Origin: an uncultured bacterium
GTDB taxonomy: Bacteria; Cyanobacteriota; Vampirovibrionia; Gastranaerophilales; Gastranaerophilaceae
Direction of reading: 5' to 3'
Length of the DNA stretch: 6,801 bases
NCBI GenBank assembly: GCA_900553845.1
Contig: USEW01000101.1
Location: 1-6,801 of the forward strand
Both the position numbers and the translations under genes were made by a program. Positions within the stretch are counted from its first letter, which is position 1, and each line of letters starts with the position of its first letter. The notes under the pieces were generated by a model, which was given only the letters and a program-made list of their open reading frames with translations, made no database searches and was not told the DNA's origin. This document shows positions 1-6,238 of the stretch, in pieces.

Positions 1-157
1 TTACATATAAAATAGAAGATCCTAGTGAAAATCAATTTTATCCTTTAATTGCATCTCCAATGTCTTCTGTAGTAAATAGTAAAAATTATTTTAAATATTG
101 GAATTATATAGAATTTGAATACTTTATATATATAAGAAAGATGAAAAGGTTTAAAAT

Positions 158-164
158 AAGGAGG
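158..164 (+). promoter_or_regulatory. Strong Shine-Dalgarno site that sets the start at 174
   Basis: An AAGGAGG sequence lies nine bases before the ATG at 174. It is the best SD match in the window. It argues that translation begins at 174 and not at the earlier in-frame ATG codons at 60 or 141, which have nothing comparable upstream. The second ATG at 183 is too far from this site to be preferred. Confidence 0.85.
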
Positions 165-173
165 CTAAATTAT

Positions 174-386
174 ATGTCATCAATGAGCATACAAGGACAG
201 GGCAATAACAATTATGATAACAATAATGGTAATTCATTTACACAAAAAGCAGGTAAGATTGCCGGCCAAATAGGTGGTGCATTTTTAGATGGTGCAGTAA
301 GTATTGCTAAAGATGCTGCTAAACAAGAAGGAAAAGAAATTGCAAAACAAGCTATTGATTTAGCAGGTTCAATATTTAAAACCTAA
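174..386 (+). CDS. Small glycine-zipper / amphipathic helix protein of unknown function (70 aa)
   Basis: I do not recognise this protein. Residues 1-22 are polar and rich in Gln, Asn and Gly (GQGNNNYDNNNGN), probably disordered. Residues 23-70 look like one or two amphipathic helices rich in Ala, Gly and Lys. A GxxxGxxxG glycine zipper is formed by G27, G31 and G35, followed by G40; such motifs pack helices in membranes or oligomers. There is no Sec signal peptide and no clear long membrane segment. A Gly-Gly pair at 34-35 recalls a bacteriocin leader, but the expected hydrophobic residues at -4 and -12 are missing, so that reading is weak. The start at 174 rests on a strong SD; the reading frame remains open leftward to position 3, so a longer protein cannot be fully excluded. 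The gene ends ten bases from the convergent zinc-ribbon gene. I saw no convincing promoter just upstream. That the gene is real is likely; its function is unknown. Confidence 0.7.
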   Translation: MSSMSIQGQGNNNYDNNNGNSFTQKAGKIAGQIGGAFLDGAVSIAKDAAKQEGKEIAKQAIDLAGSIFKT

Positions 387-396
387 TTTTGGTTTA

Positions 397-672
397 TTAT
401 GGCAAATGCCTTTTACAATTAAAACAAAAAGTTTCATCGCGTCTAAGTTTACTTGAACAGAATGGGCATATTTTATAAGTCTCGCCTTCTTTTGGTTCGT
501 ATTTGAGATGTTTTTTATTTTCTTTAGAATCTTTTAATATACGGCAGCAATTTTTTATAAAAGGTATTATTAAAATAAGTAAAAATAAAAACACCCATAA
601 TTTAAAAAACATAACAAAAAGTATTAATAATATTAAACTGCTTATGCACCCAGGCGTAATTCTAAAAATCAA
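397..672 (-). CDS. Small membrane-anchored zinc-ribbon protein (91 aa, TTG start)
   Basis: The N-terminal half is very hydrophobic (about residues 10-39, rich in Leu, Ile and Phe), enough for one long or two short membrane helices. A Cys-Cys pair follows at 42-43, then a charged linker (44-66). The C-terminus is a zinc ribbon: C69-PF-C72 and C83-FN-C86, spaced by ten residues, expected to bind one zinc ion. Such ribbons occur in many small membrane proteins of unknown role, so no specific function is assigned. No ATG lies near the 5' end. A TTG overlapping the tsaB stop (TTGA, bases 672-669) is the best start because a GGGAGGTG SD sits about eight bases upstream inside tsaB. The gene is third in the tsaE-tsaB operon and is probably translated by coupling. 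An alternative is a later start that would lose part of the hydrophobic region. Confidence 0.75.
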   Translation of the reverse strand: MIFRITPGCISSLILLILFVMFFKLWVFLFLLILIIPFIKNCCRILKDSKENKKHLKYEPKEGETYKICPFCSSKLRRDETFCFNCKRHLP

Positions 673-1343
673 TTTTTAGCACCTCCCATTATTGACTTTG
701 GTTTACTTATGAATGGTTCCTGAAGGTATAATGGTGTAATATTTCCTGATAAAAATTTTTTATTGTCTTTTTCAGTTAATAATTTTTTATATGTTATTTT
801 TAGCAGCTTTTCGCCTAAATCCAAATTATAAAGTTCGTAGTTTAAAGTATCATTTAGAATATTTGATATTTTTTCATCGGCTATAATTTCTGCATTTTGT
901 GTCAGTTTATATAAATTATCACAGCTAACCATTTTAGGTTCAAGAATGCATTTGTCATTTTCAAATATTGATATAAATGCGTTATTTTTTCTTGCATCAA
1001 TAACAACCGCTGTTTTTTTATTCTTAGTTTTTAAAAGTGATAATATCTCAAAAGAATTAACACCAACAAGAGGAATATCTAATTGGGAAGAAATGACTTT
1101 TGATATTGCTAAAGCAGCACGAATCCCGGTAAAACTTCCAGGACCTATATTTACTCCTACAGCATTAATATCTTTTAAAGTAAGTGAAAATTTTGACAAT
1201 ATTTCAACAATAGATGGTACAAGCTTTGCACTTGCATAATTATTGTTTTCATTTTCAATAATTTTTGAATATAAAACTTTATCTTCTTCGCCCAATGCTA
1301 TATAAAGTTTATTTAAAGCTGTATCAAAGCATAATATTTTCAT
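669..1343 (-). CDS. tsaB: tRNA t6A biosynthesis protein TsaB (224 aa)
   Basis: TsaB (YeaZ) is an ASKHA-fold partner of TsaD. In the cytoplasm TsaB, TsaD and TsaE transfer the threonylcarbamoyl group from TC-AMP to A37 of ANN-decoding tRNAs; TsaB itself is a scaffold without the metal-binding site of TsaD. Visible hallmarks are an N-terminal beta strand with D7 (CFDTA), the signature NIGPGSFTGIR at 65-75, the PLVGVNSFE strand near 91-99, an internal VVIDARKN segment, and the C-terminal TPLYLQEPF (usually PLYLR). The length fits the family. The ATG overlaps the end of tsaE by 20 bases; AAAAGG (1355-1360 on the minus strand) lies 11 bases upstream as a modest SD. It is the middle gene of tsaE-tsaB-zinc ribbon. 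tsaD and tsaC are not in the window. Confidence 0.93.
   Translation of the reverse strand: MKILCFDTALNKLYIALGEEDKVLYSKIIENENNNYASAKLVPSIVEILSKFSLTLKDINAVGVNIGPGSFTGIRAALAISKVISSQLDIPLVGVNSFEILSLLKTKNKKTAVVIDARKNNAFISIFENDKCILEPKMVSCDNLYKLTQNAEIIADEKISNILNDTLNYELYNLDLGEKLLKITYKKLLTEKDNKKFLSGNITPLYLQEPFISKPKSIMGGAKN
680..687 (-). promoter_or_regulatory. Shine-Dalgarno site for the TTG-started zinc-ribbon gene, inside tsaB
   Basis: On the minus strand the last codons of tsaB read GGGAGGTG, about eight bases before a TTG that overlaps the tsaB stop codon. This match decides the unusual start codon of the downstream small membrane protein. It also encodes the MGGA near the end of TsaB, so these bases serve both genes. 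Confidence 0.7.
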
Positions 1344-1809
1344 TTTTGTTCATGCCTTTTATTATAGTGGAATATTTCTCTGATTCTGATGTAAAAATGA
1401 ATTCTCGTTTTGTTTCACTAATATAACTAATTTGGATATTAATACATTCAAAGGGTGTTGTTAAATTTGAAAATTCAGCCCATTCAATAAAGGTTACAAC
1501 ATTTGAATTTGTGTATTCTTCAAGCTCGTCAAATACTGATTTAACTCCTTCATTTTCAAGGCGGTATAAATCAAAGTGGTAAATAGGAACAATCCCTGTT
1601 TTATATTCATTTAATATAACAAAGCTTGGACTTGTTATTTCCTCTTTTACACCAAGTGCCTTTGAAACTTCTTTGCAAAAAGCCGTCTTGCCTGCTCCTA
1701 TATCACCATAAAGACAAATACAGGCTCCATTTTTTAAAAATAATGCAAAATTCCTAGCCAGTTTTTTTGTATCATTTAGATTATTAGCAATAAATTTATA
1801 TTCATTCAT
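1324..1809 (-). CDS. tsaE: tRNA t6A biosynthesis ATPase TsaE (161 aa)
   Basis: TsaE (YjeE) is the P-loop ATPase that resets or activates the TsaB-TsaD complex during t6A37 formation. The Walker A motif GDIGAGKT is at 35-42. It is followed by TSPSFVI (59-65), HFDLYRL (78-84) and the IEWAE motif (108-112), all in the usual order for the family. Length is normal at about 160 residues. The start MNEYKF has no clear SD. A TAGAAT hexamer on the minus strand ends six bases before the ATG, placing a predicted transcription start on the A of the start codon; the mRNA may be leaderless. It is first in the minus-strand operon and diverges from purS across a spacer of about 59 bases. The identity is very secure. 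Confidence 0.94.
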   Translation of the reverse strand: MNEYKFIANNLNDTKKLARNFALFLKNGACICLYGDIGAGKTAFCKEVSKALGVKEEITSPSFVILNEYKTGIVPIYHFDLYRLENEGVKSVFDELEEYTNSNVVTFIEWAEFSNLTTPFECINIQISYISETKREFIFTSESEKYSTIIKGMNKNENIML

Positions 1810-1815
1810 AATTTC

Positions 1816-1821
1816 ATTCTA
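1816..1821 (-). promoter_or_regulatory. Candidate -10 element for tsaE (leaderless geometry)
   Basis: The minus strand reads TAGAAT (five of six matches to TATAAT), followed by six bases and then the tsaE ATG. In sigma-70 geometry the +1 base would be the A of the start codon. No good -35 box is visible around 17 bases upstream, and the AT-rich spacer makes chance matches common. Confidence 0.35.
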
Positions 1822-1856
1822 GCATAAAATTCATATATTATTAAATATTTTATATG

Positions 1857-1862
1857 TATAAT
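1857..1862 (+). promoter_or_regulatory. Candidate -10 element for purSQL (leaderless geometry)
   Basis: A perfect TATAAT ends six bases before the ATG at 1869, so the predicted +1 falls on the A of that start codon. No SD precedes either possible purS start. If the promoter is used, the ATG at 1854 lies upstream of the transcript, which supports the shorter PurS. No convincing -35 is seen. There is no room for a purine riboswitch, and I see no PurR-box-like repeat. Confidence 0.4.
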
Positions 1863-1868
1863 ATTAAT

Positions 1869-2126
1869 ATGATATTTAAATATAAAGTAATAGTTAAATT
1901 AAAAGACGGTATTAAAGATGCAAAAGGAGAAGCGGTTTCAAATGTTTTAAAACATATTGATTCATATTCTTATAGTCCTGACGTGCATGTTGGAAAATAT
2001 TTTGAGTTTAATGTTGAAGCAAATGACGACAATAATGCTAGGTTAAAAGCTGTTAATATTATTGAAGATGTTTTTATAAATCCTATTCTTGAAATTTATA
2101 GTATTGTCGGAGTTGAAAAATTATGA
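1869..2126 (+). CDS. purS: Phosphoribosylformylglycinamidine synthase subunit PurS (85 aa)
   Basis: PurS is the small bridging subunit that joins PurQ to PurL in the three-part FGAM synthase, the fourth step of IMP synthesis, and helps pass ammonia between them. The sequence has the typical N-terminal strand KYKVIVKLKDG, then DAKGEAV, the hallmark VGKYFEF segment, and the C-terminal helix with NPILEIYSI. The start at 1869 (MIFKYK) is preferred over the in-frame ATG at 1854: it gives the usual family length of about 80-85 residues, family members begin directly with this strand, and a TATAAT overlaps the stretch between the two ATGs. The stop codon overlaps the purQ ATG (ATGA), indicating tight coupling. 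If translation began at 1854 the protein would gain five residues. Confidence 0.9.
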   Translation: MIFKYKVIVKLKDGIKDAKGEAVSNVLKHIDSYSYSPDVHVGKYFEFNVEANDDNNARLKAVNIIEDVFINPILEIYSIVGVEKL

Positions 2127-2788
2127 AAGTTGGCATTGTTGTTTTTCCAGGAACTAATTGCGAAGAGGATACTTATCATGCTTTAAAATTTTTAGGGTAC
2201 AAATGCAATTATATATTTCATAGTGATAATGCATTAAATCTGGCTAAATATAAAATGCTTGTACTCCCAGGTGGCTTTTCGTTCGGAGATTATGTTGCCT
2301 CTGGACGTCTTGCTAAGTTTAGTCCTGTTGTTTTTAAAATAAAAGAATATATCAACAATAAACAAGGTCTTGTTCTTGGCATTTGCAACGGTTTTCAGAT
2401 TTTATGCGAAGCCTCTTTGCTTCCAGGGGTTTTAACATATAATATAAATAATAAGTTTATTTCTAAATATGCAGATTTAGAATTGAAGAATAATTTTTTT
2501 AATAACAAATGTTCTACAAATATAAACTTACCTCTTGCGCATTTTGAAGGCAGGTTTTATGCAAATGAAAATGATATTAAGATTATAAAAGAAAAAAATA
2601 TGGATTTTTTAAAATATAAGGATAATATAAATGGTTCAATATTATCAATAGCAGGACTTTATGACAAAGAAAAAAAGATAATAGGGCTTATGCCGCATCC
2701 CGAGCGCGCCGTATTTGACTATTCTAAAAGCCATGATGGTCGTATATTTTTTGAGTTAATTAAGGAAGATATTTTGTTAAAGATCTAA
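2123..2788 (+). CDS. purQ: Phosphoribosylformylglycinamidine synthase subunit PurQ, glutaminase (221 aa)
   Basis: PurQ is the class I glutamine amidotransferase subunit: it hydrolyses glutamine and delivers ammonia to PurL for conversion of FGAR to FGAM. The N-terminus VGIVVFPGTNCEED is typical of the family. LPGGFSFGDY (48-57) forms the oxyanion region, GICNGFQIL (86-94) holds the nucleophile C88, and GLMPHPER (188-195) supplies the catalytic H192 and E194. The complete triad and normal length indicate an active enzyme. GGAG at 2109-2112, ten bases before the ATG, lies within purS. The gene overlaps purS by four bases and ends four bases before purL, consistent with equal production of the complex. 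Confidence 0.96.
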   Translation: MKVGIVVFPGTNCEEDTYHALKFLGYKCNYIFHSDNALNLAKYKMLVLPGGFSFGDYVASGRLAKFSPVVFKIKEYINNKQGLVLGICNGFQILCEASLLPGVLTYNINNKFISKYADLELKNNFFNNKCSTNINLPLAHFEGRFYANENDIKIIKEKNMDFLKYKDNINGSILSIAGLYDKEKKIIGLMPHPERAVFDYSKSHDGRIFFELIKEDILLKI

Positions 2789-2792
2789 AATT

Positions 2793-4958
2793 ATGGATAA
2801 AAATTTATATACATTGACAAAAGAAGAATACGAAATTATCAAAAAAAAACTTAAACGTGAACCGAACGATTTTGAAACAATGATTCTTGCATCAATGTCA
2901 AGCGAGCATTGTTCTTATAAACATTCAAAGTTCTATTTAAAAAAATTTAGAAGTAAAAACGCGATAATGCCAAATGAAAACGCAGGTGCTATACAACTTG
3001 ATGATAAATATATATTTTTTAAACTTGAATCACATAATCATCCAAGCGCTGTGAGTCCTTATGAAGGTGCGGCAACTGGTATTGGCGGGATAGTCAGAGA
3101 TATTTTGACTTTAAATTGTAAATGTATTCTGCTTGGTAATTCGATTAAGTTTGGCAGACAGGATAATAGAAAAAACAAGAATCTTTTTAATGAAGTTGTA
3201 CGAGGAATAAGTACATATGGAAACTCAATTGGTATTCCTACAATATGCGGAGAAACACAATTTCTGGATTGTTATAATAATTATGCAATTGTAAATGTAC
3301 TTGCTTTAGGCATTGTAAACCCTTCTGATGTTGTTTTGTCAACTGCAAAACCAGGGTTAAAAGTTATTTTGATTGGAGCCGTAACAGGAAAAGATGGTGT
3401 TAATGGTGCGACTTTTGCTTCGAAAAATTTAAATTCACATAATCAACACGAGGAAAAAAATGATAAACTGTCCGTTCAGATTTCAGATCCTTTTATGAAA
3501 AGAAAATTAATTATGGGATTAAAAGAAATATTTGATAAAAAACTTGTATATGCATCCCAGGATTGCGGAGCGGCTGGTATTTTATCTTCAACCTCAGAAC
3601 TTTCAGCAAAAGGAGCTTGCGGTATTAATTTATTTTTAAACAAAGTTCATTTAAGAGAAAAAAATATAACACCCCAACAGATTAGTTTATCTGAATCACA
3701 GGAACGTATGGTAATTCTTGTTGAAGATGAATATATTGAAAAAGTTTTAAATATTGCAGGTAAATATGAAATAGAGGCTTCTGTTATTGGGGAAACAATT
3801 GAAGAAAAAAAATATAATGTTTATTATAATAATGATTTATTAGCTTCTTTGCCGTTAAACATTTTAAATAGTCTTTTTGAATATAAATTAGAAGTGAAAA
3901 AGCCTTTATATATTAAAATTCTTGAGAAAGAAAAAAAACAAAAGCATAAAAGCAATTTGGAAAAAGATATATGCAAAATACTTTCACATCCTAATTTTAA
4001 TGAAAAAAGCGATATATATGAACAATTTGATTATACAATTGGAAATAAAACAATAATAGCTTCAAATCCTTTGGGTGGTGTGTCATCAGTTTATATTGAT
4101 GAAAATAATATTCTTGGCATAACGATTGATTCAAATCCTCAAAAAGTTTATATTTCTCCAAAAAATGGTGTTGAATCTTCATTTATGGATTCCTATCGTA
4201 AACTTGTTTCGCGTGGATTTGAGCCTATTGGTTTAACGAATTGTTTAAATTTTGCAGATATTAAAAATGATGATATAAGTTATCAATTTGTAAAATCTGT
4301 TGAAGGGTTGGCAAATATTTCAAAAAAAATGAGTATCCCTATCGTTTCAGGTAATGTTTCAATGTATAACGAAACAAATAATAGTGCTATTTTTCCAACC
4401 GTTGTTATAAGTATGGTTGGAAGAACAGATAATTATAAATCTATTATAAAAAACTATTTTTCAGATGGAGAAACAATATTTTTGCTTGGAAAACCCCTAG
4501 ATAAAAAAATGAATATAGGCGGAAGTTTTTATCAATATGTACTTTATGACAGTTTGTGCGGTAAAATTGATAAAATTAATTATAAAAATGAAATAATGCA
4601 TAAAGAAATAATATTTGATTTAAATAAAAAAAGAATAATTAATGCCTGCGTGCCTATAAATACCGGAGGTCTTTTTGCTGCATTATTTAAAGGACTTTAT
4701 AAAAAAAATCTTGGTTTTAAAGGAATGTTAATTTTTAATATGAAGGAAGAAGATGATAGTTATGTAGAACTTTTTGGAGAAACTGCATCTTCAAAATACC
4801 TGATTTCAACAAATAAAACAGAATGTTTGGAAAATATGCTTAATAAAAACCTCATAGATTATAAAATAATTGGCAAAACAAATTCAAAAAATACAATAAC
4901 ATTTAACTCAATGACATTTGATAAAACAGTATTTAATAAATCTTTTAAAAGTTGTTAA
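2793..4958 (+). CDS. purL: Phosphoribosylformylglycinamidine synthase subunit PurL, small type (721 aa)
   Basis: PurL is the ATP-dependent synthetase subunit that turns FGAR plus ammonia into FGAM in the cytoplasm. It is the short, Bacillus-type PurL that needs separate PurS and PurQ, not the fused form of about 1300 residues. Motifs appear in order: SSEHCSYKHSK (36-46), HNHPSAVSPYEGA (81-93) followed by GIGGIVRD ending at D103, QDCGAAG (256-262), and SGNVSMYNE in the second half (GNVSMYNE 520-527). These belong to the two repeated PurM-like halves. The linker near residues 365-400 is Lys-rich. No strong SD precedes the ATG, so translation probably relies on coupling to purQ. The 3' end meets ricT so that TTAA at 4955-4958 contains both stop codons. 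No frameshift or loss of a key motif was seen. Confidence 0.96.
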   Translation: MDKNLYTLTKEEYEIIKKKLKREPNDFETMILASMSSEHCSYKHSKFYLKKFRSKNAIMPNENAGAIQLDDKYIFFKLESHNHPSAVSPYEGAATGIGGIVRDILTLNCKCILLGNSIKFGRQDNRKNKNLFNEVVRGISTYGNSIGIPTICGETQFLDCYNNYAIVNVLALGIVNPSDVVLSTAKPGLKVILIGAVTGKDGVNGATFASKNLNSHNQHEEKNDKLSVQISDPFMKRKLIMGLKEIFDKKLVYASQDCGAAGILSSTSELSAKGACGINLFLNKVHLREKNITPQQISLSESQERMVILVEDEYIEKVLNIAGKYEIEASVIGETIEEKKYNVYYNNDLLASLPLNILNSLFEYKLEVKKPLYIKILEKEKKQKHKSNLEKDICKILSHPNFNEKSDIYEQFDYTIGNKTIIASNPLGGVSSVYIDENNILGITIDSNPQKVYISPKNGVESSFMDSYRKLVSRGFEPIGLTNCLNFADIKNDDISYQFVKSVEGLANISKKMSIPIVSGNVSMYNETNNSAIFPTVVISMVGRTDNYKSIIKNYFSDGETIFLLGKPLDKKMNIGGSFYQYVLYDSLCGKIDKINYKNEIMHKEIIFDLNKKRIINACVPINTGGLFAALFKGLYKKNLGFKGMLIFNMKEEDDSYVELFGETASSKYLISTNKTECLENMLNKNLIDYKIIGKTNSKNTITFNSMTFDKTVFNKSFKSC

Positions 4959-5875
4959 ACATTGCCAGTCGAACTATTTCTATCGTCTTCAAGCTGTTTC
5001 ATATCAATTTCCATATCATCATTATGGTCAGAATAATTAAAAGGTGTTTCAATATCAATATTTACATCAGTATCTACCATTTCAAGATTTTCTTTTAAAT
5101 ATTCTTTAATTTTGCCATCTTCAAGTTTTACATATATTTTGGAATTAAGGAAGTTAAGCTGACAGACTTTACCAAGACCATCTGATGTCATTACAACAGA
5201 ACCGACAGGTGGCATACCTTTTGCGGCTTCGATATAATTTGAGTATTCATAATTTAGACAGCATAACAATCTTCCACATGTTCCTGAAACTTTTCCAGGC
5301 GAAATAGGAAGATTTTGGTCTTTTGCAAGTTTTATATTCGTATTTTCAAATTTTTTCAAATAGCCACAGCAGCAAAATCCTTTTCCGCAAATACCTACTC
5401 CTTCCATAATAGAAGTTTCATCGCGTACTCCTATATGTCTTAGGTCAATGCGGGTTCTTTTAAAGGTTTGTGTTAAATCTTTTAACAATTCTCGAAAATC
5501 AATACGTTCTTTTGCAGTATAATAAAAAGTAATTTTTCTTTTATCATAAGTATACTTAACTTTAACAAGATTCATTCCAAGCTTGTGCTTGCTTATTAAA
5601 TCAAGACATTTTTTATAAGCAGTATCCTCATCTGTTTTTATATCATCAAGTTTTGCAATTTCTTCTTTATTTAAAATCTTGACAACGTTTACATATTCAG
5701 GCTTATTTGTTTCCCAGATTTTGGCAATTTTTGAACATACTTTAAAAACTTTTGCAACTTCTTCACCTTTGTCAGTCATAACTACAATATAATCACCATG
5801 TTTTATATCCATACCCTCTTTAAGGTTAAGAGCATAGAATTTATTTTTAACAAGTCTTACTGCATATTCAATCAT
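4955..5875 (-). CDS. ricT: PSP1-domain protein RicT (YaaT-like), Fe-S RNA-maturation regulator (306 aa)
   Basis: This is a PSP1 C-terminal-domain protein related to B. subtilis YaaT/RicT. There it forms the RicA-RicF-RicT complex, which binds [4Fe-4S] clusters and guides RNase Y processing; it is also linked to sporulation and competence. The PSP1 core lies around 60-220. Two Cys clusters stand out: C163, C168, C169, C170 in GICGKGFCCCG, and C200, C205, C206 in GTCGRLLCC, with AKDQNLPISP between them (184-193). These are the conserved cluster ligand region; the extra third Cys at 170 is a small variation. The C-terminus from about 266 is acidic and likely disordered, making the protein somewhat longer than YaaT. 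RicA and RicF are not nearby, so the function in this organism is inferred by family. Start MIEYAV has only a weak GGA six bases upstream. It is convergent with purL and divergent from the small ORF-rlmH unit. Confidence 0.88.
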   Translation of the reverse strand: MIEYAVRLVKNKFYALNLKEGMDIKHGDYIVVMTDKGEEVAKVFKVCSKIAKIWETNKPEYVNVVKILNKEEIAKLDDIKTDEDTAYKKCLDLISKHKLGMNLVKVKYTYDKRKITFYYTAKERIDFRELLKDLTQTFKRTRIDLRHIGVRDETSIMEGVGICGKGFCCCGYLKKFENTNIKLAKDQNLPISPGKVSGTCGRLLCCLNYEYSNYIEAAKGMPPVGSVVMTSDGLGKVCQLNFLNSKIYVKLEDGKIKEYLKENLEMVDTDVNIDIETPFNYSDHNDDMEIDMKQLEDDRNSSTGNV

Positions 5876-5896
5876 AAAAAATCCATTTCTTAAAAT

Positions 5897-5905
5897 ATTT
5901 TAACA
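5897..5905 (-). promoter_or_regulatory. Candidate extended -10 promoter for ricT
   Basis: The minus strand reads TGTTAAAAT, a TGnTAnnnT-type extended -10, about 21 bases upstream of the ricT ATG. The predicted transcription start near 5890 would leave a leader of about 15 bases containing only a weak GGA. No good -35 is visible, which extended -10 promoters can tolerate. Confidence 0.4.
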
Positions 5906-5994
5906 TAAATATAAAAAAATAAAACCATTGATATCATAAACTTTTGAATCTTAATATTAAAATTTGTAAAAGATATTAAAAAAAAAGACAATTT

Positions 5995-6023
5995 TTTACA
6001 TTTATTTGGTTTAATTATATAGT
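5995..6023 (+). promoter_or_regulatory. Probable sigma-70 promoter of the small ORF-rlmH unit
   Basis: TTTACA at 5995-6000 (five of six matches to TTGACA) is followed after exactly 17 bases by TATAGT at 6018-6023 (five of six matches to TATAAT). Transcription would begin near 6030, giving a leader of about 40 bases before the ATG at 6071. The leader contains a short TTTATA/TATAAA inverted repeat (6034-6049), too AT-rich to be a firm structure. This is the best -35/-10 pair in the window. Confidence 0.55.
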
Positions 6024-6057
6024 AAACTTTTTGTTTATATTTTTATAAATTTGAATC

Positions 6058-6062
6058 AGGAG
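6058..6062 (+). promoter_or_regulatory. Shine-Dalgarno site of the 55-aa small ORF
   Basis: AGGAG lies eight bases before the ATG at 6071. Together with the upstream promoter it is the main evidence that this short reading frame is translated. rlmH has no such site of its own. Confidence 0.7.
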
Positions 6063-6070
6063 ATTTGTAG

Positions 6071-6238
6071 ATGCTAAGTCCCGAACTTACAAAATTCATT
6101 TTCAATTATCAAAACGACAATAAAAAATCAGATATAGATAAAAATAATAAAGAATTTGTTAATAAAAATTCATTAAAGTCACGCAGCATTAAATTTATGA
6201 CCAGGCTTGGTTATGTACCCATTAATATTGAAAAATAA
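6071..6238 (+). CDS. Small hypothetical protein upstream of and coupled to rlmH (55 aa)
   Basis: This short frame begins MLSPELTKFIFNYQND, has a Lys/Asn/Asp-rich polar middle (about 14-33), and ends with a basic segment containing KSRSIKFMTRLGY (36-48). I do not recognise it, and it has no signal peptide, membrane segment or Cys motif. Evidence that it is real: a good AGGAG eight bases upstream, a probable promoter about 50 bases upstream, 55 codons without a stop, and a stop that shares one base with the rlmH start (TAATG). rlmH lacks its own SD, so ribosomes finishing this frame probably reinitiate at rlmH. It could be a functional small protein or mainly a translated leader controlling rlmH. 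Lys and Asn codon use resembles the neighbouring genes. Function is unknown. Confidence 0.65.
   Translation: MLSPELTKFIFNYQNDNKKSDIDKNNKEFVNKNSLKSRSIKFMTRLGYVPINIEK

Noticed and set aside
200..386. Double-glycine-leader bacteriocin
   Set aside because: Gly-Gly at residues 34-35 lacks the hydrophobic -4 and -12 positions and the usual LSxxEL context, and no transporter or immunity gene is visible; kept only as a weak alternative.
379..395. AAACC/GGTTT hairpin between the 70-aa gene and the zinc-ribbon gene
   Set aside because: The stem is only five base pairs with a seven-base loop and has no proper T run on either side, too weak to call a terminator.
946..1239. Plus-strand open frame of 97 codons opposite tsaB
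   Set aside because: It lies wholly inside tsaB on the other strand, has no SD and no recognisable domain; tsaB carries clear family motifs, so this is a shadow frame.
1854..1868. Earlier ATG as the purS start
   Set aside because: It adds five residues absent from typical PurS, has no SD, and a perfect TATAAT overlaps the segment; the ATG at 1869 fits family length and promoter position better.
3997..4182. Minus-strand open frame of 61 codons inside purL
   Set aside because: It is antisense to conserved PurL sequence, has no SD or promoter, and its His/Tyr/Phe-rich product looks like chance translation.
5928..5935. TGATATCA palindrome in the ricT upstream region, possible operator
   Set aside because: An eight-base palindrome in AT-rich DNA is easily due to chance, it is not repeated, and it does not match the FNR/CRP half-site spacing.
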